From positions 1 through 36,997 of the forward strand of contig CANJVG010000021.1 in the NCBI GenBank assembly GCA_947478005.1: a stretch of 36,997 nucleotides of DNA, given 5' to 3'. The position numbers and the translations under genes are program-made. Of the stretch, positions 21,334 through 30,556 are shown piece by piece (within the stretch, counting starts at the first letter, position 1; each line of letters begins with the position of its first letter). Source of the stretch: Bacteroidota bacterium. GTDB taxonomy: Bacteria > Bacteroidota > Bacteroidia > Chitinophagales > LD1. The notes beneath the pieces were generated by a model. The model was given only the letters and a program-made list of their open reading frames with translations. It made no database searches and had not been told where the DNA came from.

Positions 21334-23922
21334 ATGAAAAAACAATTCCTCTCTCTTCTCTTTATATATGCCACGCTTTGCGCTTCGGCACAAAACTATA
21401 CCGTGGGCACCAGTACCATCACCTACACCGACCCTGCTCGCAGCAACCGTTCGGTAGGTATCGATTTTCGTTATCCGGGTGCCAATAATGCCCTGGCCAC
21501 GGGGCAGTTTCCGTTCGTCATTTTTGCCCATGGTTTCAGCATGGACCAAACCCCTTATTATCCCTATGCCGATTCGCTGGCCAAGCGCGGCTACATTGTC
21601 GGCCTGCTCACCACCGAAACCGGCCTGTCGCCTAACCACAGCAATTTTGCCCAAGACCTTCTTTTTGCTTACGCGAAACTAATTGCAGAAGGCAGCAGCA
21701 ACAATGCTTCTATATTCTACAATCATGTGGTAGCCAAGGGTGCCATTGGCGGGCACTCAATGGGCGGAGGCAGCACCGTGCTGGCCGCGCAATATGGCAA
21801 TCCCGAAGTTTGCGCGTTTACTTTTGCAGCAGCTACTACTAATCCTTCTTCTATTACCGCTGCGCATTTAATGACCAAGCCCTATCTGTCTTTTGCCGGC
21901 AGCAAAGATTGTATTGCGCCCATAGCCACCAATCAACAACCCATGTATGATTCATCGGGTGCATCTTGCAAGTTCCTAATCAACATCACCAATGGTTTAC
22001 ATTGTCAATATGGAAACGCCAACACCGCCTGTAGTTTTGGAGAAGGAGTTTCTTTGTGTGCCTCCTCCCCTCTCACGCGCCAGCAACAAATAGACAGGAC
22101 GATTTTCTTCCTGGTTCCTTATTTAGATTATTACCTCAAGGGAGATTGCAGTGCCTGGACTCTTTTTGAAAGCCGCTACTCGGCCAACACGGTGGATGTG
22201 AAGCAGCGCAACTGCACCAACACGGTGCCAAGCAATGCAGCCATTACAGGCAACAACTTTTTCTGCCCGGCCGGCAACACCACACTTACAGCTAACCCAA
22301 CAGGGTTTCAATATGTTTGGAATAATAATTCAACAGGCGGCACCTTGAATGTAAATTCAGCGGGCACTTATTCCGTAGCCGTAGGCAACGGCACCTGCAC
22401 CCTGCCTACCGTTTCGTTGGCTGTTTCACAAAGTTCTAATCCTACAGCTACTCCGACAACATCGGCCGCTACCGTTTGCAGCGGCAGTAGTGCCACCTTA
22501 GCTGCCAACGCCACAGCGGGCAGCGGCACTATTTCAACCTATGCCTGGAGCAGCGGAATTGCAGGTAACTTATCGGGTGGAAGTGTCATTCCTTCGGGGC
22601 AAACAACTTACACCGTTACGGTAACAAACAGCGACAACTGTTCTGCCAGTGCATCGGTAAGTGTTGCCACCGCTCAGCCACTAACCACTCCTTCGGCTAT
22701 TACTGCCAACGATACCGTGTGCTCTTCTATTTCCAATATTTTCATCTCCGTGATAAACGATGCCAACGCTTCGCAATACAACTGGACTTTGCCGGGAGGT
22801 TGGAGCATAACCGGCAACGCCACCGCTAATTCAATTCAGGCTACTTCAGGAAACGGTGGGGGTGTAATATCAGTTACCGCTGAAAATGTTTGCGGTCCTA
22901 CTTCGGCTGTTACCAAAACAATCACCGTAGTTCCTTCTAACCTGGGCACACCGGGCAGCATTACAGGCAATACCGATTTATGTGCAGGCACATCTGCGTC
23001 CTATTATATAGCACCGGTTGCGGGAGCAAGTTCCTACACCTGGACCACTCCAAACGGATGGACCGTGGTTTCCTTAAATCCTGACACAGCTATCGCATAC
23101 ACCACTGGCGATAGTAGCGGCACAATAAATGTAAGTGCCGTAAACGGTTGCGGACAAAGCATACCGGCTACTGTCAATGTAACCACCAACCACATTCCTG
23201 CTCTTGGAATTATTTATGGAACCGATTCCGTTTGTTTAAACAATACCAACGGCTTAAACTTCTCGCTCTCTGCGGCTAACAATGCCGACAGCATAGTTTG
23301 GTCCGCAACCACCCCTTGGAATATCACAGGCGGTCAGGGAAGTTCGGTAATAAGTGTAAACAGCAGTATGACCAGCGGAAGCGTTTCAGTCTATGCAACC
23401 AACCAATGTGGTGCCACTACTCCGATTAATTACAATGTGGTGTATGTAGATACTCCGCAGATTACTATCACTCAACAGGGAAATAGTTTATCGGCAAGTG
23501 CCATCGGTGCCACCAGCTATCAATGGTATCAATCGGGCGCTTTAATAAGCTTAGCTACCAATGCCGACTACACCCCTACTGCAACCGACAACTACACCGT
23601 AAGCATCACCAATGAATACGGCTGCTCAACCCAATCTGCTCCATTCAGTTTCATTATCAGCGGCATCAACGATTTAGTAAATGAAAACAGCCTGCATATT
23701 TTCCCGAATCCAAATTCAACAGGCACCTTGCAGATAACGGTAACTAAAGAGTGGCTTGGAGGACAAATGAGAATTTTAGATGCAGAAGGAAGACAGGTAA
23801 CAAAGTCTCAAGTACAAGCGCTGACAAGCGAATTGGATTTGGGCACCTTCAGCAAAGGCATCTATTTGCTACTGGTTGAAAAGAATGGAAATACATCGAG
23901 AAACAAATTAGTAAAGCAGTAA
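21334..23922 (+). CDS. T9SS-secreted alpha/beta hydrolase with Ig/PKD-like repeats
   Basis: An 862-aa multidomain secreted protein. After a signal peptide (MKKQFLSLLFIYATLCASAQ), residues about 22-290 are an alpha/beta hydrolase: VIFAHGFSMDQTPYYPYAD with an oxyanion-type HGF, nucleophile Ser142 in GGHSMGGG, and probable Asp192 (GSKDCIAP) and His223 (NGLHCQYG). The pattern resembles dienelactone hydrolase/PET-hydrolase-like and chlorophyllase-like enzymes. Residues about 300-770 are Ser/Thr/Asn-rich PKD/Ig-like units with recurring VCSGSSATL and GNGGGVISVTAENVCG motifs. The last 80 residues (LHIFPNPNSTGTLQITV, KGIYLLLVEKNG) are a T9SS type A sorting domain, so PorU/PorV in this window would process it. 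Substrate unknown; an ester in polymer or lipid is plausible. Confidence 0.88.
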   Translation: MKKQFLSLLFIYATLCASAQNYTVGTSTITYTDPARSNRSVGIDFRYPGANNALATGQFPFVIFAHGFSMDQTPYYPYADSLAKRGYIVGLLTTETGLSPNHSNFAQDLLFAYAKLIAEGSSNNASIFYNHVVAKGAIGGHSMGGGSTVLAAQYGNPEVCAFTFAAATTNPSSITAAHLMTKPYLSFAGSKDCIAPIATNQQPMYDSSGASCKFLINITNGLHCQYGNANTACSFGEGVSLCASSPLTRQQQIDRTIFFLVPYLDYYLKGDCSAWTLFESRYSANTVDVKQRNCTNTVPSNAAITGNNFFCPAGNTTLTANPTGFQYVWNNNSTGGTLNVNSAGTYSVAVGNGTCTLPTVSLAVSQSSNPTATPTTSAATVCSGSSATLAANATAGSGTISTYAWSSGIAGNLSGGSVIPSGQTTYTVTVTNSDNCSASASVSVATAQPLTTPSAITANDTVCSSISNIFISVINDANASQYNWTLPGGWSITGNATANSIQATSGNGGGVISVTAENVCGPTSAVTKTITVVPSNLGTPGSITGNTDLCAGTSASYYIAPVAGASSYTWTTPNGWTVVSLNPDTAIAYTTGDSSGTINVSAVNGCGQSIPATVNVTTNHIPALGIIYGTDSVCLNNTNGLNFSLSAANNADSIVWSATTPWNITGGQGSSVISVNSSMTSGSVSVYATNQCGATTPINYNVVYVDTPQITITQQGNSLSASAIGATSYQWYQSGALISLATNADYTPTATDNYTVSITNEYGCSTQSAPFSFIISGINDLVNENSLHIFPNPNSTGTLQITVTKEWLGGQMRILDAEGRQVTKSQVQALTSELDLGTFSKGIYLLLVEKNGNTSRNKLVKQ

Positions 23923-23950
23923 GTTCTATCTTCGAAGAAACAAATACAAA

Positions 23951-24310
23951 ATGAGCAGCGAAAAAACATACACTACCTTTTGGGAATTTTATCCCTACTA
24001 TCTTACCGAACACGCGCGTCCCGTAAATCGTTCTATGCATTTCGTGGGCACTACTTTAGTATTAGCATGTCTGGTAGCGGGCACGCTCCTTGCCGACTGG
24101 CGTTTGTTTCTGCTCATTCCTTTATGCGGCTATGGCTTTGCCTGGTTCGGACATTTCATTTTAGAAAAGAACCGCCCGGCCACTTTCAAATATCCGTTCT
24201 ACAGCCTCGGCTCCGACTTCGTTATGTATTACCACACTGTCACCCGCCAAATCAATAAAAAGGTAGACGAAGCCCATAAGACTATTGGCGCAGAGAATAA
24301 GTGGAAATAG
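23951..24310 (+). CDS. DUF962 / Mpo1-like membrane protein
   Basis: The 119-aa protein matches the DUF962 (Mpo1-like) pattern: FYPYYLTEHARPVNRSMHFVG with His21 and His30, two hydrophobic spans (about 33-48 and 51-68), then GHFILEKNRPATFKYP with His68, and SLGSDFVMYY. Yeast Mpo1 is an Fe-dependent dioxygenase in alpha-oxidation of 2-hydroxy fatty acids and needs conserved histidines like these. The bacterial role is not established. It starts 28 bp after the hydrolase gene on the same strand and may share its transcript; the next operon has its own promoter. Confidence 0.88.
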   Translation: MSSEKTYTTFWEFYPYYLTEHARPVNRSMHFVGTTLVLACLVAGTLLADWRLFLLIPLCGYGFAWFGHFILEKNRPATFKYPFYSLGSDFVMYYHTVTRQINKKVDEAHKTIGAENKWK

Positions 24311-24345
24311 GATAACCAATTTCTTTTCGGCCCACCTCCTAACTA

Positions 24346-24375
24346 TTTGTTATTTCAGTTTTTCGTGTAGGTTTG
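24346..24375 (+). promoter_or_regulatory. Bacteroidota-type promoter of the peptide-importer operon
   Basis: TTTG at 24346-24349, an 18-nt spacer and TAGGTTTG at 24368-24375, an exact match to both consensus boxes. The expected transcript start near 24381 gives a leader of about 26 nt before the ATG at 24407. Confidence 0.65.
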
Positions 24376-24406
24376 TCAACCATTTTTTAAAACAAATCAA
24401 TCCATA

Positions 24407-26146
24407 ATGTCTATGCACTTTTCGAAAAGATTTCTACTTGTCCTGCTCGCTTGTATTACCCTATTTGGTTGCGGCAAAAAGAAAGAAAAGAATGAAGTAA
24501 TCATTCACGAATTGAGCGACACAGACATGTTGAATCCCACGAACTATCAAAGTGCCGATGCGGGATATTATATCGCCCAAATGTTTCAGAGTTTATGGGG
24601 AACTAACCCAAAAACCTTGCAGTATGATCCGATTTTGGCCAAAGCACTACCAATTGAAGAATATGACAGTGTGAAAAACTTGCTGTCTTATACTTGTGAA
24701 ATCCGCGAAGAAGCCAAGTGGGATAATGGAGAACCGATAACTCCAAAAGACGTTGAATTTTCCATCAAGATGTACAAAGCACCAGTCATCAGCAATGAGT
24801 CTAACCGTCCTTATTTCGAATTGATAAGCGATGTAGTTACCTATCCTGACAATCCAAGAAAGCTGACTATTGTATGCAACAAGAAATACATTTTGGCAAA
24901 ATCTGTTGCCGGGTCTTTTGTAGTAATGCCACGCTACATCTACGATCCCAAACACTTGATGGATGGCATATCAATTAAAGATCTTAATGAGAAGTTTAAC
25001 GAAGTGGCAGAAAACGCCACTATGAAAGAGTTCGCTACCGAATATAATAGTGAAAAATTCCAACGCGATTCAGGATATATTGTTGGTTCGGGTCCTTATG
25101 CTTTTGATCAATGGGTAACCGGACAAAAGATTGTTCTTAAGAAAAAGAAAAATTGGTGGGGAAATAAGTTTAATACAGAATATTCGTATGAAGCCTACCC
25201 GGATAAACTAATTTATCAAACTATTAAGGATCAAACAGCAGCGCTCACTGCCTTAAAAGGAAAGCGTTTGGATGTGATGTACGGAATCAAGAGTAAGGAT
25301 TATGTTGAGCAATTAGAAACATCAGAAGAGGTTAAGAAAAACTTCAACCTAAACACCCCTCTATCTATGGCTTATACCTATTTCGGTATCAATACCCGAA
25401 ATCCAAAGTTTGAAGATGTGCGCGTTCGCGAGGCATTAGCTCACCTAAGTGACGTTGACAAGATCATCAAGGTTATTGGATACAATTTGGGGGAGCGAGT
25501 GAATGGTCCGGTGAATCCCTATAAAAAAGGAGCTTTCAATGACACTATTACACCTTACGACTTTAGCGTTGAAAAAGCGAAGGCTCTTTTGGCTCAAGCT
25601 GGCTGGAAGGACAATAACGGAAATGGTACATTAGATAAAAAAATTAACGGGCAATCAACGGAGTTCAACATCACGTTTACTTACAACGCAGGTAACGATA
25701 CTCGCAGAGATGCGGCTCTAATCTTTAAAGAAGCATGTCGTCAGGTAGGAATTAATGTGGATGTAGTTCCTCAGGAATGGAGTATTTATATTGAAAATCA
25801 AAAGAAACACGATTTCGAAATGTTCTATGGCGCATGGATTGGTTCTCCAACTCCGGATGATCCAAAACAAATTTGGCATACAGAATCTATCAACGGAGGC
25901 AGCAATTATGTTTACTTTGGTAATGCTGAAACAGACAAGCTAATTGAGGACATACGTTCTGAGTTAAATGAGGATAAGAGAAACGATCTATATCGGAAGT
26001 TTCAGGTAATAGTTCACGATCAGGTGCCATATATATTCATTTGGAGTCCAAAAGAAAAAATTGCCATCAGTAAGCGTTTTACCAATACCGAAACTTTTAT
26101 TGTTCGTCCTGGATTCAATGAAGCTGCCTTCAAACTGGTTCAATAA
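24407..26146 (+). CDS. Peptide ABC transporter substrate-binding lipoprotein (SBP family 5)
   Basis: A 579-aa binding protein of the DppA/OppA type. The lipobox LFGC places the lipidated Cys at residue 22, so the mature protein is membrane tethered. Family features: EWDNGEPIT-like AKWDNGEPITPKDVEFS (about residues 104-120), VGSGPYAFDQWV, FGINTRNPKFEDVRVREALAHL and the C-terminal GSNYVYFGNAETDKLI. Family members bind peptides, nickel or other small solutes; no residue here fixes the ligand. It heads a three-gene operon with two permeases (18 and 6 bp gaps). A second ATG at 24413 is equally possible. Confidence 0.93.
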   Translation: MSMHFSKRFLLVLLACITLFGCGKKKEKNEVIIHELSDTDMLNPTNYQSADAGYYIAQMFQSLWGTNPKTLQYDPILAKALPIEEYDSVKNLLSYTCEIREEAKWDNGEPITPKDVEFSIKMYKAPVISNESNRPYFELISDVVTYPDNPRKLTIVCNKKYILAKSVAGSFVVMPRYIYDPKHLMDGISIKDLNEKFNEVAENATMKEFATEYNSEKFQRDSGYIVGSGPYAFDQWVTGQKIVLKKKKNWWGNKFNTEYSYEAYPDKLIYQTIKDQTAALTALKGKRLDVMYGIKSKDYVEQLETSEEVKKNFNLNTPLSMAYTYFGINTRNPKFEDVRVREALAHLSDVDKIIKVIGYNLGERVNGPVNPYKKGAFNDTITPYDFSVEKAKALLAQAGWKDNNGNGTLDKKINGQSTEFNITFTYNAGNDTRRDAALIFKEACRQVGINVDVVPQEWSIYIENQKKHDFEMFYGAWIGSPTPDDPKQIWHTESINGGSNYVYFGNAETDKLIEDIRSELNEDKRNDLYRKFQVIVHDQVPYIFIWSPKEKIAISKRFTNTETFIVRPGFNEAAFKLVQ

Positions 26147-26164
26147 TTAAGAACCATAGGGATA

Positions 26165-27712
26165 ATGAAACCAGTCGAATTAGAAACCAAATCCGGAACC
26201 ACAGCAGCTGGGAAGAAGTTTTTCTTAGCAAGAATTTCCTTTCCATTATTCGGATATATCCTTAAGCGGATATTTATTTTTATTCCTACTCTTTTTATTA
26301 TTTCCTTGCTAACCTTTATACTGATAGCCGCAGCTCCGGGGGATCCTGCAGATACGATGCTCAATCGTAGTAGTGGGGAAGGTCAAGCTTCCGATAAGTT
26401 GGCAACAGATCGTTCTTATCGCGAGTTGCGCCATAAATTAGGATTGGACTTACCCATTTTTTACCTTGCTCCAAGCAACTTAGCCGTCAGCGACACGCTA
26501 ATTCGCATTCCTATAAAGAATCACCGGGAAATGCTAGACCGTTTGATTTATGAATATGGAAACTGGCCTCAAATTGAAACCTACTACCATCAGCTTAAAA
26601 CGCTGGAATTTGCAATCATATCGACTAAAAAGGATTCTACGAATGCCAATGCGTTAATAGAATTACGGAACACGGTAGCCAAAATCTTTATTCACCATGA
26701 AGATGAATTGCTCACAACACTATTTGATGACCTCAAAAAGAATACAGCAATGGCGTCAAACCTTGTTGAAATCAAAATACAAGCAGAGGCAACCGAAGCC
26801 GCCTACGGAAATATTAAATCAGGGGCTACTATATGGAAGCGATATATTCCTGTAATTCAATGGAGCGGTAGTCACAACCAATACCATCGGTGGTTATTTG
26901 GAGAGGCTAAATGGTTTGGAACCGAATCTGACCCAACTAAGGGGAGTGGATTTATTAGAGGAGATTATGGAATTTCCTTCTTCACTAAGCGTCCGGTTAA
27001 AAGTGTAATTTGGGATGGGCTTTGGATTACAATGCTGATAAGCTTTCTGGTAATCATTATAGAGTATCTTATTTCTATACCACTCGGAATTTCCTTAGCA
27101 GTCAACAAAGGGACTAGTTACGATTCAAGTGTAACAGTTGGTCTGTTCCTAACCTATTCGCTTCCTGTTTTTTGGATTGGAACAATGGCTATTTTCTTTT
27201 TATGTAGTCCCGATTATCTTGAAATATTTCCTCCCTTCGGTTTAGGTGATGCAACCTGGGACGATGGCTTTTTATATAAATTAGGCGACTTGGCATACCA
27301 TCTAGCTTTGCCTCTAATCATCGCCTCGTACGCAAGTTTTGCCTATCTTTCACGACAGATGCGTGGGTCTATGCTAACGGTTCTTGGCCAAGACTACATT
27401 CGTACTGCAAGAGCTAAAGGCTTACCAGAGAATAAAGTAATCTGGAGACATGCTTTTAGAAACTCTCTATTACCAATCATCACCATTTTTGCATCTTTTT
27501 TCCCTGCATTAATTGGAGGCTCTATCATATTGGAGTTTTTATTTACGATACCGGGTCTAGGTCAAATAACCTATGCCGCGGTTATTCAAAAGGATTATCC
27601 AATGATATTGACCAACACAATGTTTGCGGCAATTTTAACTTTAGTAGGTTACTTGATTTCAGATATTTTATATGCAGTAGTTGATCCAAGAATTTCCTAT
27701 TCAAAGAAGTAA
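26165..27712 (+). CDS. Peptide ABC transporter permease, DppB/OppB type, enlarged
   Basis: At 515 aa this is much longer than the 310-340 aa usual for DppB. The N-terminal membrane segment (about residues 36-58) ends in the family's AAPGDPADTM block, and GDYGISFFTKRPV leads into the transport domain at about 265. Between them are roughly 200 polar residues that should be extracytoplasmic. The transport domain has five membrane spans and the cytoplasmic EAA loop DYIRTARAKGLPENKVIWRHA at about residue 410, then PGLG near 468. It pairs with the next gene to form the channel. The inserted domain may contact the binding lipoprotein or the cell wall; no known fold is recognised. Confidence 0.93.
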   Translation: MKPVELETKSGTTAAGKKFFLARISFPLFGYILKRIFIFIPTLFIISLLTFILIAAAPGDPADTMLNRSSGEGQASDKLATDRSYRELRHKLGLDLPIFYLAPSNLAVSDTLIRIPIKNHREMLDRLIYEYGNWPQIETYYHQLKTLEFAIISTKKDSTNANALIELRNTVAKIFIHHEDELLTTLFDDLKKNTAMASNLVEIKIQAEATEAAYGNIKSGATIWKRYIPVIQWSGSHNQYHRWLFGEAKWFGTESDPTKGSGFIRGDYGISFFTKRPVKSVIWDGLWITMLISFLVIIIEYLISIPLGISLAVNKGTSYDSSVTVGLFLTYSLPVFWIGTMAIFFLCSPDYLEIFPPFGLGDATWDDGFLYKLGDLAYHLALPLIIASYASFAYLSRQMRGSMLTVLGQDYIRTARAKGLPENKVIWRHAFRNSLLPIITIFASFFPALIGGSIILEFLFTIPGLGQITYAAVIQKDYPMILTNTMFAAILTLVGYLISDILYAVVDPRISYSKK

Positions 27713-27718
27713 TATCCA

Positions 27719-29014
27719 ATGGCAGCAGATACATTAAAGAGTAAAAACGAACAGGGATACTGGGCTTTCGTAAACAAGCAGTTTCGCAAAAAAAAGACTG
27801 CAGTTATTTCCCTTTACATAGTTATTGTCCTGGCAGTTATCGCTGTTTTTGCACCTTTTTTAGCTAACGAAAAACCTATTGTTTGTAAATACAATGGTGA
27901 GTTATTCTTTCCGGTTCTTAAGGATATAGCGGTAGGCTTTGGAATTGGCCAATTTCAGCAGCAATTCCAGAATGTTGATTGGAAGCGGCTGAATTATGAT
28001 ATGGTTGTATTTCCTCCCGTGCCTTATCTTCCAATGAATCAGGATGATGATAATATACATTCTAAAGGCCCATTTGATGAACAGGTAGTTCCTTCTACCC
28101 GATGGCATCATTGGTTTGGTACTGATGAATTAGGGAGAGATGTACTTTCTGGTATGATTCACGGGACCAAAATTGCCATGACGGTTGGTATTGTATCTAT
28201 GCTAATCGCGTCAATTATCGGAATTCTATTGGGTTCGCTTGCCGGTTTTTATGGGGATGAAAATTTTCAAGTATCACGTATCCGCTTATGGGGTAATGTT
28301 ACTTTTCTGTTTTTTGCATTCTTTTACTCATTCGGAACACGCTCATATAACATTACTGATGCATTGGGGAAATCTTTAGGGGAAGGATTTTTTCAGCTTT
28401 TTATTAGTTTACTCATATTTCTAAGTGTCATGGTCATTGGAAATCTTATGGTTATACCATTAAAAAGAATTCCATTTCTGGCGAAGCAGGTAGCTGTACC
28501 ATTCGACCTAATTATTATGCGGGTTATCGAAGTCCTGAACTCCATTCCAACCTTATTTCTAATCCTCCTCATTATTTCAATAGTTCGTAAGCCAAATCTA
28601 TATGTAATTATGGCGATTATAGGTTTAACGGGTTGGACAGGAATAGCAAGGTTTATCCGAGCAGAGCTATTGAAGGTTCGCAATTTAGAATACATCGAAG
28701 CTGCAAACTCGCTTGGTTTCTCAAATGCCTATATTCTTTTTCGCCATGCCATTCCGAATGCTCTTTCACCGGTTCTTATCTCTATTGCTTTCGGAATTGC
28801 AGGAGCTATTTTAACGGAATCAACTTTGTCCTTCCTTGGTCTCGGCCCTGCTGATACCGTTACATGGGGACAACTGCTTTCTTATGCAAGACAGATTCCG
28901 CAAGCATGGTGGTTGGCTATTTTCCCGGGCTTTGCCATTTTCATTACCGTTACTACCTTCAACCTAATTGGCGATGGATTGACAGATGCGATGGATCCAA
29001 GATTGAAACAATAA
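27719..29014 (+). CDS. Peptide ABC transporter permease, DppC/OppC type, enlarged
   Basis: A 431-aa permease, against about 300 for standard DppC. Residues about 10-50 carry the N-terminal OppC segment (KQFRKKKTAVISLYIVIVLAVIAVFAPF without pause), followed by an insert of about 80 residues before HWFGTDELGRDVLSGMIHGTK at about 136. A second insert, including a hydrophobic pair, sits at about 180-260. The EAA loop EYIEAANSLGFSNAYILFRHA is at about 324, followed by TESTLSFLGLG. The gene starts 6 bp after its partner. No ATP-binding genes follow, so ATPases must come from elsewhere. Confidence 0.93.
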   Translation: MAADTLKSKNEQGYWAFVNKQFRKKKTAVISLYIVIVLAVIAVFAPFLANEKPIVCKYNGELFFPVLKDIAVGFGIGQFQQQFQNVDWKRLNYDMVVFPPVPYLPMNQDDDNIHSKGPFDEQVVPSTRWHHWFGTDELGRDVLSGMIHGTKIAMTVGIVSMLIASIIGILLGSLAGFYGDENFQVSRIRLWGNVTFLFFAFFYSFGTRSYNITDALGKSLGEGFFQLFISLLIFLSVMVIGNLMVIPLKRIPFLAKQVAVPFDLIIMRVIEVLNSIPTLFLILLIISIVRKPNLYVIMAIIGLTGWTGIARFIRAELLKVRNLEYIEAANSLGFSNAYILFRHAIPNALSPVLISIAFGIAGAILTESTLSFLGLGPADTVTWGQLLSYARQIPQAWWLAIFPGFAIFITVTTFNLIGDGLTDAMDPRLKQ

Positions 29015-29103
29015 ATGCCCATTTGGTTTTTAAGAAAGAATTAATCCCGCCTGTGAATAAAGCTTTATTCTAGAGAGCCAACTGATTTCTTAGTTTTGGG
29101 CGA

Positions 29104-30546
29104 ATGAAATTTCTTCTTTCTCATTTTTGGGTTTTTTATGTTTTTTTCAGCTCTGCTCAGTCGGTTGTTGATATTTCAAACGGAACCAGACTTCCGGCAA
29201 AAACGAGCAAGTTCAAGATTATCGGTAAAAACAACGATGGAATAGTTGTGCGCTTATATGGAAGCGAAGATGTGATTAATGTCTATGATAATTCGCTCCG
29301 ACTTATAACCAATAAGACCATTGATTACAAAAATAAGGATGGCCTACTTCAGCATATTATGCTTAACAAAAGCGGAGCTATGATCTTTTACCTAGAACAA
29401 CAAAAGAAATTCTCCGTATTGTTAGCACAACCAGTAAATTCAAAATACATTGAAATCGGTAAACCTCTTTCTATCGACACCATTTTTGATCGAAAGGAGT
29501 TAATCGCATCAAATCTTCGATTTAAAGCTTCCCTTGACCAATCGTGTTTACTGATTTACTACCCCTATTTTTCGGAAGATAAAGTGCAGAGCGTGAAATT
29601 CATTTGTGTAGACCGGGGACTTAGAACACTCTATAACAAAACAATTCCTCTGAATCGAGATGAAAAGGAATTGGAGGAATCGAAATCTGTAATAGATAAT
29701 AACGGCAATTCGTTCTTAATTCTAAAACCAGAAAACAATGGACAAGGGAACGTCTATGATGTTCAACACATTGATAGCAAAGGGGATTTTTTGAACTATC
29801 GGATAACAACAACAAGGGAGGTTTTTGGCGAACCATCTTTTGATATTGACAATAAGAATGGCAACATGGTTATGACGGCTTTTTATGACGATAGACTTCG
29901 ACCTAATGAACATCTTGCTAATGGCTTTTTATATGCAAGCTTCAACCCTGCTAATGGCACCTCGGTTCACTCAACCTATACCTCCTTCTCAAAGGATTTT
30001 ATTGCGGAACTTACAGGCCGAGAAAATATTACGAACCAAAGTTTATACACCTTTACCATTCGGAAAGCCGTTTTACGTAATGATGGGGGCATTTTGATTG
30101 CGGCAGAATCATTTATTAAAGATTCCCGAGACCAAGCGGTTCCGTTAGGGGTACAGCCTGGGTATAATTCCTATCGAAGCACTGAGATCTTTCAATTCAA
30201 CGACATTATCGCATTTTCAATTAATTCGAAAGGGACGTTGGAATGGCATTCGGTAATGCGAAAAAAACAGGCAAGTGAAGATGACAATGGTATTTATTCA
30301 TCATTCATGTTAATGAATGAAAAAGAAAAGTTGCGATTTATTTATCTGGATGATATATCGACCAACAGTTCTGTCTATAATTATTACTTAAGCAGCGAAG
30401 GTATGACCGATAAGGATGTTCTGCTAAATCAGGAAGAGCGAGATTTGATGTTGATGCCCAAAATGGGAAAACAAATTTCTCCAGAGGAGGTAGCAATTCC
30501 CAGTTATAAAAATGGTTCGCTTCGTTTGGTGAAAATCACTTTTTAA
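29104..30546 (+). CDS. Secreted protein of unknown function, possible beta-propeller
   Basis: A 480-aa protein I cannot name. The N-terminus is a signal peptide (MKFLLSHFWVFYVFFSSAQS), and no later membrane span is seen. The rest consists of repeated short strands with turn residues, such as DGIVVRLYGSEDVINVYD and FNDIIAFSINSKGTLEWHSV, and a closing segment with QASEDDNGIYSSF and LRFIYLDD. Unnamed Bacteroidota secreted proteins often show this FNDI..F.I...G...W....KQ.S.DD.G.YSSF pattern, and a propeller is a reasonable guess. It lies 89 bp after the peptide-importer operon and 10 bp before a DUF6427-like gene, so it probably belongs with the latter. Confidence 0.8.
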   Translation: MKFLLSHFWVFYVFFSSAQSVVDISNGTRLPAKTSKFKIIGKNNDGIVVRLYGSEDVINVYDNSLRLITNKTIDYKNKDGLLQHIMLNKSGAMIFYLEQQKKFSVLLAQPVNSKYIEIGKPLSIDTIFDRKELIASNLRFKASLDQSCLLIYYPYFSEDKVQSVKFICVDRGLRTLYNKTIPLNRDEKELEESKSVIDNNGNSFLILKPENNGQGNVYDVQHIDSKGDFLNYRITTTREVFGEPSFDIDNKNGNMVMTAFYDDRLRPNEHLANGFLYASFNPANGTSVHSTYTSFSKDFIAELTGRENITNQSLYTFTIRKAVLRNDGGILIAAESFIKDSRDQAVPLGVQPGYNSYRSTEIFQFNDIIAFSINSKGTLEWHSVMRKKQASEDDNGIYSSFMLMNEKEKLRFIYLDDISTNSSVYNYYLSSEGMTDKDVLLNQEERDLMLMPKMGKQISPEEVAIPSYKNGSLRLVKITF

Positions 30547-30556
30547 AAATAACCTT

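Noticed and set aside
29091-29098. TAGTTTTG box just before the secreted protein at 29104
   Set aside because: The box is a perfect match but there is no TTTG at the right distance, and it would start transcription on the ATG.
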